From an uncultured Dysgonomonas sp. (lineage in GTDB: Bacteria; Bacteroidota; Bacteroidia; Bacteroidales; Dysgonomonadaceae), in assembly GCA_937875275.1 (NCBI GenBank), contig CALNCC010000054.1, positions 1-13,967 on the forward strand: a stretch of DNA of 13,967 nt, given 5' to 3'. The position numbers were made by a program, and so were the translations under genes. Under the pieces are notes generated by a model, which had not been told where the DNA came from, did not search any database, and saw only the letters and a list, made by a program, of their open reading frames with translations. Of the stretch, positions 1 to 7,571 are shown piece by piece (the first letter of the stretch is position 1; every line of letters begins with the position of its first letter).

Positions 1-267
1 TCGATGTTAATCATGATGGTTGCATTGTTTGGTATAATGTATTTCTTTATGATTCGTCCACAACAGAAGAAACAAAAAGCAATACAAGAAGCTCGCAACT
101 CAATAAAAACAGGAGATAAAGTTGTTACTGCCGGCGGTATACATGGCAAAGTGAAAGATGTGAAAGAAGCAACTTTCATTCTTGAGATATCAGAAAATGT
201 AAAAATAGAAATTGAAAAATCGTCTGTTTATGCATCTGCTGCTGATACTCAGCAACAAGGGAAATAA
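1..267 (+). CDS. yajC: YajC, preprotein translocase accessory subunit (5' end cut off)
   Basis: YajC is a small inner-membrane protein that associates with SecDF and the SecYEG translocon. The reading frame is open from base 1, so the true start lies outside the window and only the last 88 or so residues are seen. A hydrophobic segment (about the first 16 residues) is followed by the family's hallmark 'MIRPQQKKQK' at the membrane edge, then a small beta-rich cytoplasmic domain containing 'GDKVVTAGGIHGKV', another YajC signature. The tail is polar and Gln-rich. The ATG at base 4 is most likely internal, because the membrane helix would otherwise be shortened. It is followed 33 bp later by the ybbR-like gene on the same strand, a common Bacteroidales arrangement. 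Identification is secure from the motifs; full length is unknown. Confidence 0.95.
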   Translation, partial: SMLIMMVALFGIMYFFMIRPQQKKQKAIQEARNSIKTGDKVVTAGGIHGKVKDVKEATFILEISENVKIEIEKSSVYASAADTQQQGK

Positions 268-300
268 TTTTCAACCAATACCACATAGTATAGCCGTTAT

Positions 301-1278
301 ATGAGCAATACTAACACAGAAATAATAGTTCAAGTCAGGGCTTTTCTCAAGAGATTATCATGGAAAAAGATTCTGACTTTGACTTTTTTTGTGATTTTAT
401 CGTCCATCTTTTGGTTTGCAACAGTTGTCAATCAAACGTTTGAAGACGACTATTACATTCCACTGAAATATGTGAATATACCCGATAGTATAACTTTCGA
501 CACACCTCTGCCCGAAGGAGTGAATGTAAAGGTCGAAGAAACAGGAGCTAATATATTTCTGTATTTCCTGACAAAGAGACAAGATTCTTTGGTCATTGAT
601 ATCAGGCAAAATATTCTGAATCATTCGGGGCCTATAATTCTCGAACCGGAATTGACCCAAATGGTCAAAACGCTGTTTTTATTCAACACACGAGTTCTTG
701 CACTCACCCCCGAAACGATCTCTTTGGCAAATGTGCCATTGGAACAAAAAGAATTGCCGGTGATATACGATGGATATATAGACCCTCCTACAGGCTATCT
801 GGTAGATGAAGACATTGTTTTATATCCCGAGTTTGTAACAGCATATGGCAGTCGCCAAAGATTAGATTCGTTAGACTATGCCTATACCGTAAACGATACA
901 ATACGAGATGTTGTAAGCAACAAACCTCATTCGGTGGCGATAGCTCCGGTAAAAGGGGTTAAGTTTCTTCCCGATGCCGTGCAATTGTCTGTCCATGTAG
1001 ATGAATACACCACCAAAACGGTTGTTGTCCCCATCAAATGCATCAACTTACCATCTAACTTGGCTATTCGATTTTTTCCATCATCGGTGTCTGTATCATT
1101 CTTCATCGGACTGAAACGTTATAGTGAAATATCGGGCGAAAGTTTCAACATCACAGTAGACTATAACGACATCAAAAATCTGAAAACGACAACAATACCC
1201 GTCAGAATAATTGATAGTCCTATTCCACCTCAAACGTTGAAACCTCACGAAATTGAGTTTATTCTTGAACAGAAGTAA
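301..1278 (+). CDS. YbbR-domain, membrane-anchored protein
   Basis: This 325-residue protein has a short basic cytoplasmic N-terminus, one membrane helix at about residues 22–41 and a long extracytoplasmic beta-rich part. The latter looks like YbbR-type repeats: one about residues 50–140, one about 152–235 ('PVIYDGYIDPPTGYLVDE' through 'PDAVQLSVHV') and one about 240–325. In Firmicutes the YbbR protein CdaR modulates the diadenylate cyclase CdaA encoded next to it; no cyclase gene is seen here, so a c-di-AMP role would be inference only. Placement between yajC and coaE fits the usual Bacteroidales order, and the gene is probably cotranscribed with both. No Shine-Dalgarno site precedes the ATG, which is usual in this phylum. 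The repeats are divergent, so the family call rests on architecture plus context. Confidence 0.82.
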   Translation: MSNTNTEIIVQVRAFLKRLSWKKILTLTFFVILSSIFWFATVVNQTFEDDYYIPLKYVNIPDSITFDTPLPEGVNVKVEETGANIFLYFLTKRQDSLVIDIRQNILNHSGPIILEPELTQMVKTLFLFNTRVLALTPETISLANVPLEQKELPVIYDGYIDPPTGYLVDEDIVLYPEFVTAYGSRQRLDSLDYAYTVNDTIRDVVSNKPHSVAIAPVKGVKFLPDAVQLSVHVDEYTTKTVVVPIKCINLPSNLAIRFFPSSVSVSFFIGLKRYSEISGESFNITVDYNDIKNLKTTTIPVRIIDSPIPPQTLKPHEIEFILEQK

Positions 1279-1324
1279 GTAACAGTTGTTTTATACTGTG
1301 ATCTTATTCCAAAAACATATTTGA

Positions 1325-1909
1325 ATGTCTATTATTTTAGGTATAACAGGCGGGATTGGCAGTGGGAAGTCCACTGTATCCACGATACTAAAATTGTGCG
1401 GTATTCCTGTATACATAGCCGATGTGGAAAGTAAAAAACTAACCGACAGTTCCGCTGAAATAAAAAAGCAGTTGATCGAATTATTTGGGAAAGAGATTTA
1501 CTCTGCGGATGCGAAGTTGAATAAAGCACTTTTGGCATCACACATTTTCGCAGACAAAGAAAAATTGAATAAAGTAAACTCAATAATTCACCCAGTGGTA
1601 AAAAATGACCTTTGCGAATGGATAGCATCAAACGTAAGTCACCATGTAGTAGCAACAGAGTCGGCGATATTATTCGAGTCGGGATTCGATAGTATTGTAG
1701 ACAAAACAATACTGGTATACACTCCACTAGAAGAAAGAATCAGCAGAATAGTAAAAAGGGACAGTAGTTCGTACGACAAGGCGATAGAACGCATAAAAAG
1801 CCAAATGCCGGACGAGGATAAAATAAAATTGGTAGACCATGTCATCGTAAACGATGAGTCAAAATCATTGATCGAACAGACATTATCTGTAATAAGTAAT
1901 CTGAAATAA
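1325..1909 (+). CDS. coaE: Dephospho-CoA kinase
   Basis: CoaE performs the last step of coenzyme A synthesis in the cytoplasm, phosphorylating the ribose 3'-hydroxyl of dephospho-CoA with ATP. The 194 residues match the usual length of about 200. The P-loop 'GITGGIGSGKST' lies at residues 6–17, followed by the substrate-side segment 'GIPVYIADVESKKL' (26–39), where the common 'DAD' is represented by Asp33. The 'IIHP' motif is at 87–90, 'ESAILFESGFD' at 112–122, and the lid/nucleobase region 'RIKSQMP' at about 156–162 leads to 'VIVNDES' (173–179). The ATG at 1325 places the P-loop close to the N-terminus as in all family members. It lies 46 bp after the ybbR-like gene and 10 bp before the carbonic anhydrase gene. 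Confidence 0.96.
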   Translation: MSIILGITGGIGSGKSTVSTILKLCGIPVYIADVESKKLTDSSAEIKKQLIELFGKEIYSADAKLNKALLASHIFADKEKLNKVNSIIHPVVKNDLCEWIASNVSHHVVATESAILFESGFDSIVDKTILVYTPLEERISRIVKRDSSSYDKAIERIKSQMPDEDKIKLVDHVIVNDESKSLIEQTLSVISNLK

Positions 1910-1919
1910 GTTTCACAGC

Positions 1920-2573
1920 ATGTGCTCCCACAACAATTCGTATAAGAATATATTTGAAGCCAATAAAAAATGGATTGACAAGAAATTAGCCGAAGATCCT
2001 GATTTCTTTAATAATCTGGCGAAAAATCAAACTCCCGAATTTTTGTATATCGGTTGTTCGGATAGTCGTGTACATGCCAACGAAATAATGGGGCTTGAGC
2101 CCGGAGAGGTATTCGTTCATCGCAACATCGCAAACATGGTCGTCAATGCCGATCTGAATGTTTTGTCTGTCATCAATTATGCGGTCATTCATCTCAAAGT
2201 AAAATATATTGTTATCTGCGGACATTACGATTGTGGAGGGGTGAAAGCAGCTATGGAATCTCGCGATTTGGGTATACTCAATCCATGGCTGCGAAACGTC
2301 AGAGACGTATATCGCCTGCACGAGAAAGAATTAGATACGATTACAGACGTCGGAGAAAGATACAATCGGTTGGTTGAGATCAATGTGTATGAACAATGCC
2401 TCAATGTGATTAAAACAGCCGAAGTGCAAAAATCTTATTTAGAAACGGGCTATCCGTTGGTATCGGGACTTGTTTTCGATCTAAAGAAAGGAACACTGAT
2501 TGACCTCAATATCGATTTCGATAAAGAGCTAAATCGTGTACGGAAAATTTACGACTTAACGAAAGGACAATAA
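1920..2573 (+). CDS. Beta-class carbonic anhydrase
   Basis: This enzyme interconverts CO2 and bicarbonate in the cytoplasm using a zinc ion. The 217 residues fit the beta class. Zinc ligands and catalytic residues are all visible: Cys46, Asp48 and Arg50 in 'CSDSRV', and His102 and Cys105 in 'CGHYDCGGVKAA'. The segment 'PGEVFVHRNIANMV' (61–74) is also diagnostic of the E. coli Can-like clade. There is no signal peptide. The ATG at 1920 gives the expected helical N-terminal arm ('NIFEANKKWIDKK'). The gene starts 10 bp after coaE and ends 8 bp before the metal-binding lipoprotein gene, so cotranscription is very likely. Its position ahead of zinc-import genes is noteworthy because the enzyme needs zinc. 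Bicarbonate supply for carboxylases is the probable physiological role (inference). Confidence 0.96.
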   Translation: MCSHNNSYKNIFEANKKWIDKKLAEDPDFFNNLAKNQTPEFLYIGCSDSRVHANEIMGLEPGEVFVHRNIANMVVNADLNVLSVINYAVIHLKVKYIVICGHYDCGGVKAAMESRDLGILNPWLRNVRDVYRLHEKELDTITDVGERYNRLVEINVYEQCLNVIKTAEVQKSYLETGYPLVSGLVFDLKKGTLIDLNIDFDKELNRVRKIYDLTKGQ

Positions 2574-2581
2574 TTATAATT

Positions 2582-3460
2582 ATGAAGAAGAATATATATA
2601 CACTATTTGTTTTTGCAATCTTGCTATCTGTATGGGGATGTAACACCCCAAAAAACGACAACGAAAAAACTCTGTCGGTAACAATTGAACCACAGAAGTT
2701 TTTCTTGGAGAAAATCGTGGGAGACCGATATGTGGTCAACTGTATCATGTCGGGCAATTCAAACCCCGAGAGTTTCGATATGTCTCCGATGCAGGTTGCG
2801 ACAATTTCGAAAAGTGAAGCATACTTCAAAACAGGGCTTTTGGCTATCGAGAACCAATGGTTTGACAATATTCTCAAAAATAATTCAGACATAAAACTTG
2901 TCGATTGTTCGGAAGAAATCATCCCCCTTGGCGATCATGCCTGCTGCGATCACGACCACAGTCATGATCATCATGGACATGCCGGCGTCGATCCACACAT
3001 ATGGAGTTCACCCGGCACTGCTATGAAGATGGCTGATAATATGTACAAAGCTATGTTGCAAATAGATGAAGATGGCAAGGACTATTATACGGATAACTAC
3101 AATAAACTGGTAACCGAAATCAATGAGACGGACAGTATAATACGCTCGTATGTTGAGAAAGCTCCCTCAAAATCATTTATCATTTACCATCCGTCGCTGA
3201 GCTATTATGCCCAACAATATGGATTGAATCAGTACACAATAGAAAAAGACGGCAAGCAACCTTCTCCTACCCAATTGAAAGAACTTATAGATACCTCGAA
3301 CGAAGATGGCGTTAAAGTCGTTTTTATGCAGATGGAATATGATCAGAAAAATGCTGAGACAATAGTGAAATCAATAAATGGCAAATCCGTCTCTATCAAC
3401 CTGATGGCATATAATTGGAGCGATGAAATGATAAAAATAGCCAAAGCATTAGCAGAATAA
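2582..3460 (+). CDS. ZnuA-like metal ABC transporter substrate-binding lipoprotein
   Basis: This is a 292-residue solute-binding protein of the ZnuA/TroA cluster that delivers a metal ion, probably zinc, to an ABC importer. The N-terminus is a lipoprotein signal: basic 'MKKN', a hydrophobic stretch and lipobox 'SVWGC' with Cys20 as the likely acylated residue. A His/Asp-rich loop with two Cys residues at about 117–133 ('GDHACCDHDHSHDHHGH') is typical of zinc-binding members. It is followed by 'GVDPHIWSSP' (His138) and 'FIIYHPSLSYYA' (His203), the second and third conserved histidine positions. The first ligand region, 'GNSNPESFDMSPMQV' (about 58–72), has no histidine, unlike E. coli ZnuA. The C-terminal ligand area reads 'LMAYNWSDEM'. 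It sits 8 bp after carbonic anhydrase and 3 bp before the ATPase gene. Zinc is favoured over manganese because of the His-rich loop. Confidence 0.9.
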   Translation: MKKNIYTLFVFAILLSVWGCNTPKNDNEKTLSVTIEPQKFFLEKIVGDRYVVNCIMSGNSNPESFDMSPMQVATISKSEAYFKTGLLAIENQWFDNILKNNSDIKLVDCSEEIIPLGDHACCDHDHSHDHHGHAGVDPHIWSSPGTAMKMADNMYKAMLQIDEDGKDYYTDNYNKLVTEINETDSIIRSYVEKAPSKSFIIYHPSLSYYAQQYGLNQYTIEKDGKQPSPTQLKELIDTSNEDGVKVVFMQMEYDQKNAETIVKSINGKSVSINLMAYNWSDEMIKIAKALAE

Positions 3461-3463
3461 AAA

Positions 3464-4246
3464 ATGGCAGAGAAAATTATTCAGATATCAGACCTCAATG
3501 TCGGTTATGACGACAAACCTCATATTCTGACCGGAGTGTGTCTCGATGTTTATGAAAACGATTTTTTAGGAATAATAGGTCCTAATGGTGGTGGCAAAAC
3601 AACTTTGTTGAAAGCAATACTCGGATTGATAAAACCTTCTGCCGGGAAAATATCATTTCTCCATAAAGGCGTGGTTATAGAGAATATGAATATCGGATAC
3701 CTACCACAGCTCAATCAGATAGATAAAAAATTCCCTATCTCGGTGCTGGATGTGGTTTTGTCCGGATTACGTCCTAAGAGGAAACTGATCTCTAAATACA
3801 CATCCGACCAAAAAGATAAAGCTACAGAGATCGTTGCACAGGTAGGTTTGTCTAAATATTTGAATACTTCCATCGGCTCTCTGTCGGGAGGACAATTGCA
3901 GCGCGCACTCTTGGGTCGTGCAATCGTAGACAGTCCCGATTTATTGATCCTCGACGAACCAAACTCGTATGTAGATAAACGTTTCGAGTCTGATTTCTAT
4001 AAGTTATTGACAGTCATAAATCAAAATACAGCTATTATCCTTGTTTCCCACGACATAGGCACTACTATCTCGCAAGTAAAGAATATCGCCTGTGTAAATG
4101 GAGGCTTGCATTATCATGCAGGTACAGATATATCAAAGGAATGGATGCAGAAACACTACTCCTCGTGTCCGATTGAGATATTAGCTCATGGAGATTTCCC
4201 ACACAGGGTTTTAGGCAATCATGACAATTGCGATTGCTGCAAATAA
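3464..4246 (+). CDS. ZnuC-like metal ABC transporter ATP-binding protein
   Basis: This 260-residue ATPase powers a metal importer, most likely together with the lipoprotein encoded 3 bp upstream. All ABC motifs are intact: Walker A 'GPNGGGKT' (39–46), Q-loop Gln82 in 'GYLPQ', signature 'LSGGQLQRA' (140–148), Walker B 'LLILDEP' (160–166), D-loop 'YVD' (169–171) and switch His196 in 'VSHDIG'. The segment 'HRVLGNHDNCDCCK' forms a Cys/His-rich extreme C-terminus (247–260), a feature reminiscent of metal-sensing or metal-binding tails in ZnuC-type proteins. No permease gene follows; the next gene is a sugar kinase. The membrane subunit must therefore be encoded elsewhere if the transporter is functional. 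Assignment to the metal (ZnuC) subfamily relies on the lipoprotein neighbour and on the overall sequence. Confidence 0.9.
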   Translation: MAEKIIQISDLNVGYDDKPHILTGVCLDVYENDFLGIIGPNGGGKTTLLKAILGLIKPSAGKISFLHKGVVIENMNIGYLPQLNQIDKKFPISVLDVVLSGLRPKRKLISKYTSDQKDKATEIVAQVGLSKYLNTSIGSLSGGQLQRALLGRAIVDSPDLLILDEPNSYVDKRFESDFYKLLTVINQNTAIILVSHDIGTTISQVKNIACVNGGLHYHAGTDISKEWMQKHYSSCPIEILAHGDFPHRVLGNHDNCDCCK

Positions 4247-4276
4247 TTAACAGAAACACCATAAACAACCTTACCA

Positions 4277-5359
4277 ATGAACCACACACTAATCAGAATT
4301 GCACAAAGATTCCGGATTGAGGGAGTAATAAAAAACATCTGCCCCTTAGGTGCGGGATTGATTAATGACACCTATTTCGTAGAAACTCAAGGTGCAGCAT
4401 CCAACTATATTCTGCAACGTAAAAACAGCACTATTTTTAAGGATATTCCATCCATGATGGATAACATTAGTAAGGTAACCTCCCATCTGAAAAAGAAAAT
4501 CGAGGCACAAGGAGGTAACCCTCTGCGAGAAGCAATGACGCTTACCCCGACTAAAGATGGAGCGTTATTCGACAAAGATGAGGACGAAGAATACTGGGCT
4601 ATGTGTTTGTTTATAGAAGATACGATTACACACCAATATGCATCGTCGCTGGCATTGGCTTATCAAGGAGGAAAAGGTATCGGACAATTTCAATCTATGT
4701 TGGCCGATATGCAAGAAACACTGACAGATATCTTACCCGGATTTCATAACATCCGTTTTCGCTTCGAACAATGGGACGAAGCAATAAAAGTCGATAGAGC
4801 CGGAAAGGTCAAGGATCTGATAACCGAAATAGGATGGATCAACGAATACAGGGACGAAATGCTTGCTTTCTGGGAAAAAGTAGAAACGGGTATTATTCCT
4901 ACTCGTGTAACCCATAACGACACAAAAATAAGTAATATACTTTTCGACCAATTGGGTGAAGTTCTCTGTGTAATAGATTTAGACACGGTGCTCAACAGCA
5001 CTTGTCTGAATGATTATGGCGATGCTGTCCGGTCGTATACCAATGCGGGATTAGAGGATGACAAGAATCTTGAAAATGTGTTTGTAAAAATGGATGTTTT
5101 TGAAAGTTATACTAAAGGATATCTCACCGAAGCAAAATCATTCTTGACACAAGAAGAACTTGATAATTTGGCATTCTCGGCAAAATATATCACCTATGAA
5201 CAAATACTTCGGTTCTTAATGGATTATATCAACGGGGATACCTATTACAGAACCAACTACGACGGACACAATCTGGTTCGCACCCATGCACAATATAAAC
5301 TTCTGCAATCAATAGAGGAGAATTTTGACGAAATGAAAGATCTTATAAAAAACCTGTGA
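4277..5359 (+). CDS. Phosphotransferase-family kinase, N-acetylhexosamine 1-kinase-like
   Basis: This 360-residue cytoplasmic protein belongs to the APH/choline-kinase fold and most resembles NahK-type anomeric kinases, which phosphorylate N-acetylhexosamines at C1. Visible features are a glycine-rich nucleotide loop 'LGAGLINDTYFV' (24–35), 'NYILQRKN' (43–50) carrying the probable ATP-contacting Arg/Lys strand, the catalytic loop 'THNDTKISNILFD' (212–224, catalytic Asp215, Asn220) and the metal-binding 'VIDLDTV' (232–238, Asp234). 'YGDAVRSYTN' (247–256) follows as in NahK. The family's usual partner, a lacto-N-biose/galacto-N-biose phosphorylase, is not encoded here, so the true sugar substrate is uncertain. 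The gene begins 30 bp after the ATPase gene and is the last of the + strand run. Aminoglycoside resistance is unlikely, since the catalytic loop is 'HNDTK' rather than the HGDxxxxN form. Confidence 0.85.
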   Translation: MNHTLIRIAQRFRIEGVIKNICPLGAGLINDTYFVETQGAASNYILQRKNSTIFKDIPSMMDNISKVTSHLKKKIEAQGGNPLREAMTLTPTKDGALFDKDEDEEYWAMCLFIEDTITHQYASSLALAYQGGKGIGQFQSMLADMQETLTDILPGFHNIRFRFEQWDEAIKVDRAGKVKDLITEIGWINEYRDEMLAFWEKVETGIIPTRVTHNDTKISNILFDQLGEVLCVIDLDTVLNSTCLNDYGDAVRSYTNAGLEDDKNLENVFVKMDVFESYTKGYLTEAKSFLTQEELDNLAFSAKYITYEQILRFLMDYINGDTYYRTNYDGHNLVRTHAQYKLLQSIEENFDEMKDLIKNL

Positions 5360-5382
5360 GTCTACTTGATTCGTCCCACAGG
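5353..5382 (+). terminator. Weak hairpin between convergent genes
   Basis: CCTGTG at 5353–5358 pairs with CACAGG at 5377–5382 across an 18-base loop. The left arm overlaps the stop codon of the kinase gene. No clear T-run follows on the + strand. It is the only stem I find in the 58-bp gap between the convergent kinase and DUF349 genes, so it may contribute to termination, but the evidence is weak. Confidence 0.25.
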
Positions 5383-5417
5383 CTATAAGGTTAAGATTTA
5401 CAATCGAAAGATATACT

Positions 5418-7265
5418 TTATTTCATATCATTCAGATTATTTTCGATTGATATTATTTTCTTTTCTATCAGTTCGATCTCATTTTTCAGATCTTCTATTT
5501 TATGGTTCACATTTTTTAAAAGACTATTAGCACCCTTCGATGAAGATGAAATAGAAAGAAAATTCATGTTATTCTCATAGGTCTGAAGATCCAATTTCAG
5601 TTTGTTGTATATACGTACCAAATGGTCTTTTTCTTTATGGAATAAACGTTTAGCATTGTCAGACTTGGATATATCTTCCATATTGGACTTAAATGTGTTC
5701 ATCCGTCTGTCCGATCTGTCTATTTTTAGCCTGTCATAGTGCGCGTCCACTGCTGCATGTAGTTCTTTATAGGCTCTATCTTTTTCTTTGAAAGGTACAA
5801 AACCGATATTATGCCATTCATCAACAAGCTTTTTCACTTCCTCTACAACCTTCTCCGAACTGAGCTCGTGATCTATATTTTTGATTTTTTCGACAATCTC
5901 TTGTTTTGCTGTAAGATTCGCTACTTCCTCGTCTTTTTGAGACACATTACTTTTCTTCTTTTGCTCGAAGAAATAATCACATGCGGCTACAAATTCTTTC
6001 CAAAGGCTATCTGAATATTTACGAGGTACCGGACCTACTGTTTTCCACTCTTTCTGGAGAATGATCAATTCATCTGTCGTTTTTTTCCAATCGGTGCTGT
6101 CTTTCAAGGCACTCGCTTTCTCACACAAGGCTTTCTTTTTCTCGAGATTTTCTTCCATGCCATCCTTTATCTCTTTAAAGAATTCACTCTTCTTGTTGAA
6201 GAATACATCGCACAGACTTCTGAATTCGTCAAATATCTGAGTATTAACCTTACGAGGTACAAAGCCGATTGTCTTCCATTGAGTTTGCAGATCAATGATC
6301 TCTTTGCTCTTCTCATCCCAAGCCTTCATCGTTGTCAAAGACTCAAAATCAATAGCCTTTAGTGAACCTATAATAGCGGTCTTCTGTTCAAGGTTACTAT
6401 TTTCCTTATCTTTAAGAGATTCGAAATGAGCCTGATATTGTTTGTTGATTGTCGTTGAAGCCGCTTTGAAACGCTCCCATATCTCGTCTCTCAATTCTCT
6501 CGAAACAGGTCCACTTTCTCTCCATTGCTGGTGAAAATTTTGTAACTGATGAAACGCTGATACTACATCCGGTTCTTCAATCAATTTTTCTACCGACTCG
6601 CAGATACCGGTTTTCAGTTCAAGATTCTTCTTAAAATCATAATCTCTGAACTCATTATTTATTTTTATTAGATCGTAGAATACTTCGGTGTAACGTTGAT
6701 AAGTTTTCCACAATTCTTTTTCTTTCGATGCCGGAACGTCTTTTATATCATTCCACTGTTGTTGCAAATCTTTGAAATCTTTATATAATTTATTGAAATC
6801 ATCAGTACTTTCGGTAAGAGTTTTTATCGACTCTATTATCTCCAATTTCTTCTGATAATTTCCTTCTTTTATATTTTCTTCTTTTGTTATTTGTTCAGCT
6901 CTCTTCGCTTTTATGTCTCCTAAATATGTTTTCAAAACATCCTCAGCCGGATCAACAGCAGGCACAAAATCTTTAGCCTCATTGCCATCCGCTACAAATT
7001 GCTCCTTCTGTTCGTCTATTTCTGTCGAACGCATTTTGTAGTAGGCCTGTTTTAAAGATTCTACCTCTTGGCGTAGAGGTACACCATCTTGTACGGCAAG
7101 GTTTTTCAACTTTTCTATTATTTCATCCTTTGTCAAAGCTTCATCCTTTGGCAAGAGGGCTTCCGTAGGGTTAACTTGTTGCTCGTTAATTGCATCTTGC
7201 TGTGCGCTTCCCGGTGTAATCTCAGGAGTGTTAACTGGCAACTCAGTTTCTTGATTCTCAATCAT
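5418..7265 (-). CDS. DUF349 repeat protein, function unknown
   Basis: This 615-residue, strongly charged and mostly helical cytoplasmic protein carries five DUF349-type repeats. Each has a conserved Trp followed by a 'IGFVPRK'/'VGPVPRK'-like turn and an aromatic-rich helix. The tryptophans fall at residues 171, 248, 330, 407 and 484, a spacing of 77–82. Copies 3 and 4 are closest to consensus ('QWKTIGFVPRK', 'EWKTVGPVPRK'), while copy 1 is degenerate ('QWNDIKDVPAS'). The first 130 residues are acidic, Gln/Glu-rich and probably disordered. The last 75 residues (about 540–615) form a predicted coiled coil. No signal peptide or membrane segment is present. The molecular role of DUF349 proteins is not established to my knowledge. 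The ATG at 7265 has no Shine-Dalgarno site. The gene stands alone after a 306-bp gap and faces the + strand operon tail to tail. Confidence 0.9.
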   Translation of the reverse strand: MIENQETELPVNTPEITPGSAQQDAINEQQVNPTEALLPKDEALTKDEIIEKLKNLAVQDGVPLRQEVESLKQAYYKMRSTEIDEQKEQFVADGNEAKDFVPAVDPAEDVLKTYLGDIKAKRAEQITKEENIKEGNYQKKLEIIESIKTLTESTDDFNKLYKDFKDLQQQWNDIKDVPASKEKELWKTYQRYTEVFYDLIKINNEFRDYDFKKNLELKTGICESVEKLIEEPDVVSAFHQLQNFHQQWRESGPVSRELRDEIWERFKAASTTINKQYQAHFESLKDKENSNLEQKTAIIGSLKAIDFESLTTMKAWDEKSKEIIDLQTQWKTIGFVPRKVNTQIFDEFRSLCDVFFNKKSEFFKEIKDGMEENLEKKKALCEKASALKDSTDWKKTTDELIILQKEWKTVGPVPRKYSDSLWKEFVAACDYFFEQKKKSNVSQKDEEVANLTAKQEIVEKIKNIDHELSSEKVVEEVKKLVDEWHNIGFVPFKEKDRAYKELHAAVDAHYDRLKIDRSDRRMNTFKSNMEDISKSDNAKRLFHKEKDHLVRIYNKLKLDLQTYENNMNFLSISSSSKGANSLLKNVNHKIEDLKNEIELIEKKIISIENNLNDMK

Positions 7266-7571
7266 ATCAGTTAATAGTTTTTAATTGTGGAGCTAATCCA
7301 TATATTTGAATAGGCAAATTAATGCTTTTTTTTCTAATCAACCTTATTTATTTTCTACTTTTTTCAATTATAAAGGATATTCCAAGATATTGGACGTAAA
7401 AATTTAGCAAACAAACCAGTTAAGCCGTATATTTCATGTTTTTTTGTAAAATCGGAAGTTGTGTATCCTGCCTTTACCGCACAAAAAGAAGAACTGTCTC
7501 TATGTTATTATGAGAGAAGCTTTTGATTTACTCAAAAGCCCCCCTCTTTGTTATATTATTTTTTTGTCCTT
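7266..7571. other. 306-bp intergenic region upstream of the DUF349 gene
   Basis: This AT-rich stretch separates the outer membrane protein gene (ending at 7572) from the DUF349 gene on the same strand. It should hold the DUF349 promoter and the end of the upstream transcript. A perfect 8-bp hairpin lies at 7519–7539. I searched the - strand for the Bacteroides -7 (TAnnTTTG) and -33 (TTTG) elements and found only imperfect candidates: TTAATTTG at 7315–7322, and TATCTTGG at 7382–7389 with TTTG at 7408–7411. No convincing coding sequence is present; a short + strand reading frame starting at 7459 runs into the neighbouring gene antisense and looks like chance. Confidence 0.6.
7519..7539 (-). terminator. 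Hairpin downstream of the outer membrane protein gene
   Basis: A perfect 8-bp stem (GCTTTTGA/TCAAAAGC) with a 5-base loop lies 33 bp past the stop codon of the - strand outer membrane protein gene. On the - strand it is followed by a moderately T-rich stretch (TTCTCTCAT), not a clean U-tract. Position and symmetry support a transcript end or a 3'-end stabilising structure; the poor U-tract lowers confidence. Confidence 0.5.

Larger units (their letters stand above)
1..5359 (+). other. Probable seven-gene operon
   Basis: All seven genes from yajC to the sugar kinase lie on the + strand with gaps of 33, 46, 10, 8, 3 and 30 bp. I see no convincing terminator hairpin or promoter in these gaps, though the 33- and 46-bp gaps could hold a small promoter. 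The operon start is outside the window. It mixes protein export (yajC), an envelope protein (YbbR), CoA synthesis, CO2 hydration, metal uptake and a sugar kinase. Confidence 0.7.

Noticed and set aside
4277..5359. Aminoglycoside phosphotransferase (resistance gene)
   Set aside because: The fold is shared, but 'THNDTKISN' and 'VIDLDTV' match anomeric sugar kinases, and the gene sits in a housekeeping operon with no mobile element.
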